NCBI GenBank assembly: GCA_005880525.1 | Contig: VBFW01000099.1 | Location: forward strand, 1-17,902 | DNA: 17,902 nt | Reading direction: 5' to 3' | Source of the DNA: Chloroflexota bacterium | Lineage (GTDB): Bacteria > Chloroflexota > Dormibacteria > Dormibacterales > Dormibacteraceae | Part shown: piece by piece, positions 14,595 through 17,902 of the stretch | Layout: each line of letters starts with the position of its first letter | How positions within the stretch are numbered: the stretch's first letter is position 1 | Notes under the pieces: generated by a model | Told to the model about the DNA's origin: nothing | Database searches by the model: none | What the model saw: only the letters and a program-made list of their open reading frames with translations | Position numbers and translations under genes: made by a program

Positions 14595-15005
14595 GTGCTG
14601 AGCCGTACTCAGGTCATCGTTCTCGCTTTCGTGGCCGCTGCGTGGGCGGCTGTGGTCGCGATCCTGGCGGCAGCCCCCGACGTCTACGACCAGGCGCTCG
14701 GGTTACCGATCGTCGACCGCCGCCAATTCGAGGTCGTTTTCTTAGCCGCGCTCTCGATGTTCCTGGTCATCGTCGCGACTGGTGTGGTCAGGAGGTGGCG
14801 CTGGATGTTCTGGCTGATATTGGTGGCCTTCTTGGCCGGCGTGATCCGGCTGCCCGCGTCTGCCCTCGAGCTGGCTGGAGCAATCCCACACCAGGGCCCC
14901 GCCTGGTACGTGGTTCTTCAGGGAGTGATCGGCGCTGTCCAATTCGTGATCGGGATCGCGATGCTGGTGGGTTATCGCCGCAACGGCCTTTGGGGGAACC
15001 CCTAA
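14595..15005 (+). CDS. Small four-helix membrane protein of unknown function
   Basis: A 136-residue inner-membrane protein with four predicted helices (about 6-27, 47-65, 69-94 and 105-125), short loops and an arginine-rich inner loop (VVRRWRWMF). I do not recognise the family. The start is taken at the GTG at 14595; no good ribosome site is visible. It is divergent from the Tat-exported protein (124 bp between starts) and followed 18 bp later by a possible small ORF, so it may lead a short operon with the secreted protein at 15197. Confidence 0.7.
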   Translation: MLSRTQVIVLAFVAAAWAAVVAILAAAPDVYDQALGLPIVDRRQFEVVFLAALSMFLVIVATGVVRRWRWMFWLILVAFLAGVIRLPASALELAGAIPHQGPAWYVVLQGVIGAVQFVIGIAMLVGYRRNGLWGNP

Positions 15006-15023
15006 GCCGAAGGAGACGGGGCA

Positions 15024-15200
15024 ATGGTAGTGGGCGTTTCGCAGAGTGGTGGTATTCGCACTCCTCGGCGGACATTGCTCCGGGCCCGCGATAAACTGAC
15101 GCCAATCAGAGCCTGCGCGGCTCTGCTGGCCCCTTTGCTTCGAGCGGAATCCAAGCTCGTATCCAGCAGACCGCGACGGTCCGAGGAGGCCCACCAATGA
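15024..15200 (+). CDS. Possible 58-residue ORF coupled to the next gene
   Basis: ATG at 15024 follows AAGGAG (15010-15015) by eight bases and the frame stays open to the TGA at 15198-15200, which overlaps the ATG of the following secreted-protein gene (ATGA). The product is Arg/Leu/Ala-rich (about 11 Arg) with no recognisable domain, so it could be a small basic protein, a leader whose translation couples to the next gene, or chance. The good ribosome site and the exact overlap favour translation; the composition does not. Confidence 0.35.
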   Translation: MVVGVSQSGGIRTPRRTLLRARDKLTPIRACAALLAPLLRAESKLVSSRPRRSEEAHQ

Positions 15201-15775
15201 AAGCCCGATCCCTCTTTCTAATCGCAGCGATCCTTGCGATCGCGTCCCTTGTGGGAGCAAGCGTCGCATCGGCTCACACGCGCGTCGATCCCACTACGTT
15301 GACCCCGCCCCTCAAGCCCTTCCGCATTTGCTATGAGGATGGCCCGTGGGTGAAATGCGACACCAGCACCCCCACGACGAGTTACGCAAACCAGGCCAAC
15401 CCGGACTTCGATCTGCCGTGCGGGACGATTTACGAGAGCGGGACGGTGACGACCCATTCCACCCGGTGGTACAAGAACCTCTTGCTCGTCGAACGCAACG
15501 CCCAGGAGCACATCGACGGCACCTGGAGTCTCTCGCCGGCGGGATCAGGCCCCACGGTCGCGTTTGCCGCGGACGACAATTGGCACGAGACCTTCCTCGT
15601 TCCCGGCGACCTCTCGAGCGACTCCATAGTTGAGCACGGCAGCTTCCTTCGTGTCCCAGCATTGGGCGCTGAGTTCCACGACAGCGGCATAAACATGGCG
15701 GACGGCACCCACCACGGGCACACCTCGTTCACGGACGCGGCCAAAGCGCAGCTTTGCGCCCTTCTTACGCCGTAG
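15197..15775 (+). CDS. Secreted protein of unknown function
   Basis: A 192-residue exported protein. Its ATG follows GGAGG by eight bases and it has a standard signal peptide (MKARS, hydrophobic LFLIAAILAIASLVGAS, cleavage at ASA|H near residue 26). The mature part is beta-rich with three early Cys (ICYED, VKCDT, LPCGT) and one near the C-terminus (LCALL), enough for two disulfides. Signature stretches are ESGTVTTHSTRWYKNLLLVE, EHIDGTWSLSP, NWHETFLVPGDL and GTHHGHTSFTDAAK, rich in His. I do not know the family or function. The overlap with the small ORF upstream suggests co-translation. Confidence 0.8.
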   Translation: MKARSLFLIAAILAIASLVGASVASAHTRVDPTTLTPPLKPFRICYEDGPWVKCDTSTPTTSYANQANPDFDLPCGTIYESGTVTTHSTRWYKNLLLVERNAQEHIDGTWSLSPAGSGPTVAFAADDNWHETFLVPGDLSSDSIVEHGSFLRVPALGAEFHDSGINMADGTHHGHTSFTDAAKAQLCALLTP

Positions 15776-15853
15776 CCCAGGGTCACATGCGAGCGAAGGC
15801 GCGACGAAGTCCCTTGACGTAATTGGCAGTAGTTTCTGCGAGGTTTTGGGCGC

Positions 15854-16504
15854 TTGACTCAGGCGTTCGGATCCCTCCGGATCGAAGCGACGACGCTGGG
15901 CGAGGCCTGGATGGCGATCTCGGCGGCGATTCTGACCAGCGGTGTCGAAGGGAGCTGGGAGGGAGTGCCGATCGTCGAGGTGTTTCGGGTGACGATCGAC
16001 GTGCATTCACCGAGGGTGGACGACCCGATCATTGCCGAGCACGGCGATCCCAAACGCGTGGCGTGGATGCATGCGAATTTCACCGACCATTCGCGCGTGC
16101 CGGAACTCGGTGACGCCGACAGCTACGCGACGCGCCTTTACGACTACGCGCACGCGGGCCGCGACCAGATCCGGTGGGTGATCGACCGACTCGCCGCCAA
16201 CCCGTGGACGCGCGACGCGACCATCACGACTTTCCAGCCGTTGACCGACGCCAGCTATGTCCCGTGCGTCAGCCTGCTCGACTTCTGGCTCATCAACGAT
16301 GAGCTTCAGGTCGCCGTGTACGCTCACGCCATCGACTTCGGTACGAAGGGCTATGCGAATCTGGTCGAGCTCGCGGCGCTACAGACTCGCGTAGCCAGTG
16401 ATCTCGGCGTCGGTGTGGGCACCCTGACTATGACGGTGAAGTCGGCCCACATTTATCAGACCGAGCTCGGGCTGATGCGAGGCATCATCGCCGCCCCGAC
16501 GTGA
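15854..16504 (+). CDS. Thymidylate-synthase-fold protein with altered phosphate site
   Basis: A 216-residue protein whose C-terminal half matches thymidylate synthase: YVPCVSLLDF with Cys138, then D161, GYANL with N169, and AHIY with H199 and Y201. Cys-to-Asp, -Asn, -His and -Tyr spacings (23, 31, 61, 63) equal those of C146, D169, N177, H207 and Y209 in the Escherichia coli enzyme. The length is closer to the methanogen-type thymidylate synthases than to ThyA (264). The phosphate-binding Arg166 equivalent is His158 (HAID in place of RSxD), and the N-terminal Arg21 loop is not seen. It therefore probably keeps C5 nucleophilic chemistry on a pyrimidine but may use another substrate, as hydroxymethylases of this fold do. 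The TTG at 15854 is chosen because the family's N-terminal strand-helix (SLRIEATTLGEAW) precedes the first ATG at 15911. No strong ribosome site. Confidence 0.82.
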   Translation: MTQAFGSLRIEATTLGEAWMAISAAILTSGVEGSWEGVPIVEVFRVTIDVHSPRVDDPIIAEHGDPKRVAWMHANFTDHSRVPELGDADSYATRLYDYAHAGRDQIRWVIDRLAANPWTRDATITTFQPLTDASYVPCVSLLDFWLINDELQVAVYAHAIDFGTKGYANLVELAALQTRVASDLGVGVGTLTMTVKSAHIYQTELGLMRGIIAAPT

Positions 16505-16530
16505 GGCGCACACGGAGATCGTCGCGCTTA

Positions 16531-16536
16531 TATGCT
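16531..16536 (+). promoter_or_regulatory. Putative -10 box of a leaderless transcript
   Basis: TATGCT followed by eight bases and the ATG at 16545, with no Shine-Dalgarno site between. It lies in the 40-bp gap after the thymidylate-synthase-like gene. No clear -35 hexamer. Confidence 0.35.
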
Positions 16537-16544
16537 CACGGCCG

Positions 16545-17093
16545 ATGACGGAGTTTTCGGCCTGGCACGACTTTTTCGTCATGGTGGGCGGGGGCGCCGC
16601 AGCGCTGACCGGCCTCGTCTTCGTGGCCATGACGCTCCACCTCCAGGACATCGTCCACGATCCGGTGCACCGGCATCGCGCGCGGACGATCCTGACCGGC
16701 CTGACGGCGGTCTTTATCAGGTGCGGGCTGGTCCTGATGGCCGCCCAACCACGGCAAGCCATCGCGGTCGAGCTGTTCGCCGTGCTCGTGGTGGTCGAGG
16801 TGGTTCTCTACCGCAGCACGCTGGACGCTTTGAGCTCCGCCAACACGACAGTCCTTCTTCGCGCCGTCGGCAGCTTTGCGTGCCTCGTTGTCGAGCAGCT
16901 GGGCGCGGTGCTCTTGTTCGCCGGCGCGACCTGGGGCCTCTACGTCGTCGGCTCGGGAATGATGGCGTCGTTCCTGTTTATGGTCACGGGCGCCTGGCTG
17001 CTGCTGGTCGGAGTGGAATCGGGTATGAGCGCGACGCCGCAGGCGCAAGAGAGTGCGGCGCGACGAGAAAGGGAAGCGCCGCCTCAGGCATGA
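16545..17093 (+). CDS. Membrane protein of unknown function
   Basis: A 182-residue protein with five predicted helices (about 10-30, 46-66, 72-92, 102-126 and 131-157) and a charged C-terminal tail containing a run of Arg and Glu. The N-terminal block WHDFFVMVGGGAAALTGLVF, in which a Gly/Ala-rich helix follows a short amphipathic start, recurs in a group of uncharacterised bacterial membrane proteins, some annotated as modulators of FtsH; I do not claim that role. Its stop overlaps the start of the next gene by 4 bp (ATGA), so the two are probably translated together. Confidence 0.75.
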   Translation: MTEFSAWHDFFVMVGGGAAALTGLVFVAMTLHLQDIVHDPVHRHRARTILTGLTAVFIRCGLVLMAAQPRQAIAVELFAVLVVVEVVLYRSTLDALSSANTTVLLRAVGSFACLVVEQLGAVLLFAGATWGLYVVGSGMMASFLFMVTGAWLLLVGVESGMSATPQAQESAARREREAPPQA

Positions 17094-17503
17094 GAACCCT
17101 CCATCTGGCGTACCGCGTCACGGACCTGACCGCCTCATTGGACTTCTACGCTGCACTCGGGTATCGCCAGGTCGGTCGCGTGGACCTTGACGAAGGGGCC
17201 ACTCTGACCATGCTCAAGTTCCCTGGCGACGAGCTGGTTAGGCTCGAACTGGTGAACCGGCCGGCGGAAGGACGGGTGGAAATCGGCAGCGGGTTCAGCC
17301 ACATCGCCGTCAAGGTCGACAACCTCAGCGCCACCATCGAGGCGCTGTCGGAGAAGGGGCTGACGGCCGGCCCGATCGAACGCCCAGGCGGACCCGACGG
17401 TCCCCAGACCTCATGGCTCACAGACCCCGATGGCTACCGGATCGAGTTGGTGGAATGGCCGCCGGGGCACGCCGACGGAATCACAGCCGCTGACTTCGGT
17501 TAG
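17090..17503 (+). CDS. Glyoxalase I-like VOC metalloenzyme
   Basis: A 137-residue two-module VOC protein resembling lactoylglutathione lyase. All four positions that bind the Ni or Zn ion in glyoxalase I look filled: H5 (LHLAYRV), E53 (VRLELV), H71 (SHIAVKV) and E119 (YRIELVE). The closing motif TDPDGYRIELVEWPPG is typical. It therefore probably is a metal-dependent isomerase or lyase, unlike the metal-free VOC protein at the left end of the window. Whether the thiol cofactor is glutathione or another low-molecular-weight thiol is unknown. The ATG at 17090 overlaps the stop of the membrane protein. Confidence 0.9.
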   Translation: MRTLHLAYRVTDLTASLDFYAALGYRQVGRVDLDEGATLTMLKFPGDELVRLELVNRPAEGRVEIGSGFSHIAVKVDNLSATIEALSEKGLTAGPIERPGGPDGPQTSWLTDPDGYRIELVEWPPGHADGITAADFG

Positions 17504-17530
17504 ACGGCCGGCGCAGTTACGACTCTGACC

Positions 17531-17902
17531 ATGCTCGGTCTGAGGCTTGCGAGGCCGGAGCGTCCGACGCACGAGGACTGGCGGCGGGTTGCGGTACCTC
17601 CGCGGGATTCGGCGCTGCTCGGAATCAGTTTCCGCCCGCGCCAGGTGGAGGCTTTCGGCCTTGACGGTCCGGCCACGCTTGATTCGTTGCTCGAGTATCC
17701 GTTCGAGCTGCTGCGCTTCGGCGCGTACTGGGATCGCATCGAAACGAGCGCCGGCGAATTCGATACGCGGGACCTCGACTGGCAGCTCGCGGCCGCTGAG
17801 CGAGCGGGGAAGAGGGTGATCCTCTCGATTGGCCCGATCAAGAATTTCGGCTACCCCGAGTACTACGTCCCCAAGCACCAGCTCGAGCGACCGCCGCGAG
17901 AG
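17531..17902 (+). CDS. TIM-barrel glycosidase-like protein, N-terminal part
   Basis: Open from ATG 17531 to the window edge (124 residues, no stop). After about 26 residues the text becomes that of a (beta/alpha)8 glycoside hydrolase: LLGISFRPRQVEAFGLD, a strand-helix pair with LLRFGAYWDRIETSAGEFD (about 62-80), DLDWQLAAAERAGKRVILSI (about 84-103) and GPIKNFGYPEYYVPKH. The WDRIE...GxFD...LDW pattern is usual in clan GH-A enzymes such as families 5, 42 and related beta-glycosidases. The catalytic Glu residues lie beyond the edge, so the family and activity cannot be set. No signal peptide is seen. It begins 27 bp after the glyoxalase-like gene, with no ribosome site. Confidence 0.7.
   Translation, partial: MLGLRLARPERPTHEDWRRVAVPPRDSALLGISFRPRQVEAFGLDGPATLDSLLEYPFELLRFGAYWDRIETSAGEFDTRDLDWQLAAAERAGKRVILSIGPIKNFGYPEYYVPKHQLERPPRE

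Noticed and set aside
1..17902. Mobile element, CRISPR array, prophage or defence system
   Set aside because: No transposase, integrase, long terminal repeat, regularly spaced repeat or nuclease/helicase gene set is visible; the genes are ordinary chromosomal types.

Overview
The window is GC-rich bacterial DNA, densely packed on both strands, with no rRNA, tRNA, CRISPR array or recognisable transposase. Two deazaflavin (F420)-type redox proteins, a cytochrome P450, a DUF664/DinB-type protein, an ATP-dependent DNA ligase of the archaeal-like family and many TANNNT boxes placed directly in front of start codons all fit a soil Actinomycetota or Chloroflexota/Dormibacterota-like organism. That placement is an inference; no phylogenetic marker is present.

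Layout. 1-865: the tail of a membrane protein overlapping a VOC-fold protein, then a small orphan. 891-3851: a cytochrome P450 (minus) divergent from an alpha/beta hydrolase, a PPOX-type F420/flavin oxidoreductase and a conserved small protein (plus), which look like a small redox/detoxification cluster. 3859-5034: a Ddn-type nitroreductase (minus) divergent from a cation-efflux-like membrane protein. 5050-6604: a DrrA/DrrB-type ABC exporter whose ATPase has lost its signature motif and Walker B. 6650-9034: a secreted orphan (minus) divergent from an OmpR-type response regulator and its histidine kinase, with a PhoB-box-like direct repeat upstream of the regulator. 9098-10608: a DGPF/YCII protein followed by an ECF42-type sigma factor that is frameshifted and internally deleted. 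10621-13432: a DinB/DUF664 protein (minus), the DNA ligase (plus) and a SnoaL-like protein (minus). 13580-15775: a Tat-exported protein split by an in-frame TGA (minus), a four-helix membrane protein, a possible 58-residue ORF and a secreted orphan (plus). 15854-17902: a thymidylate-synthase-fold protein with an altered phosphate site, a membrane protein overlapping a glyoxalase-like protein, and the start of a TIM-barrel glycosidase-like protein running off the edge.

The points most worth a second look are: the divergent thymidylate-synthase-like enzyme; three separate lesions in otherwise well-conserved genes (ABC ATPase, ECF42 sigma factor, Tat-exported protein), which mean either real decay or assembly error; the two-mode start architecture (leaderless-like TANNNT boxes versus strong Shine-Dalgarno sites); and the 11-bp-period CCGTCAC repeat before the two-component system. 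I did not find a clearly new multi-gene system.
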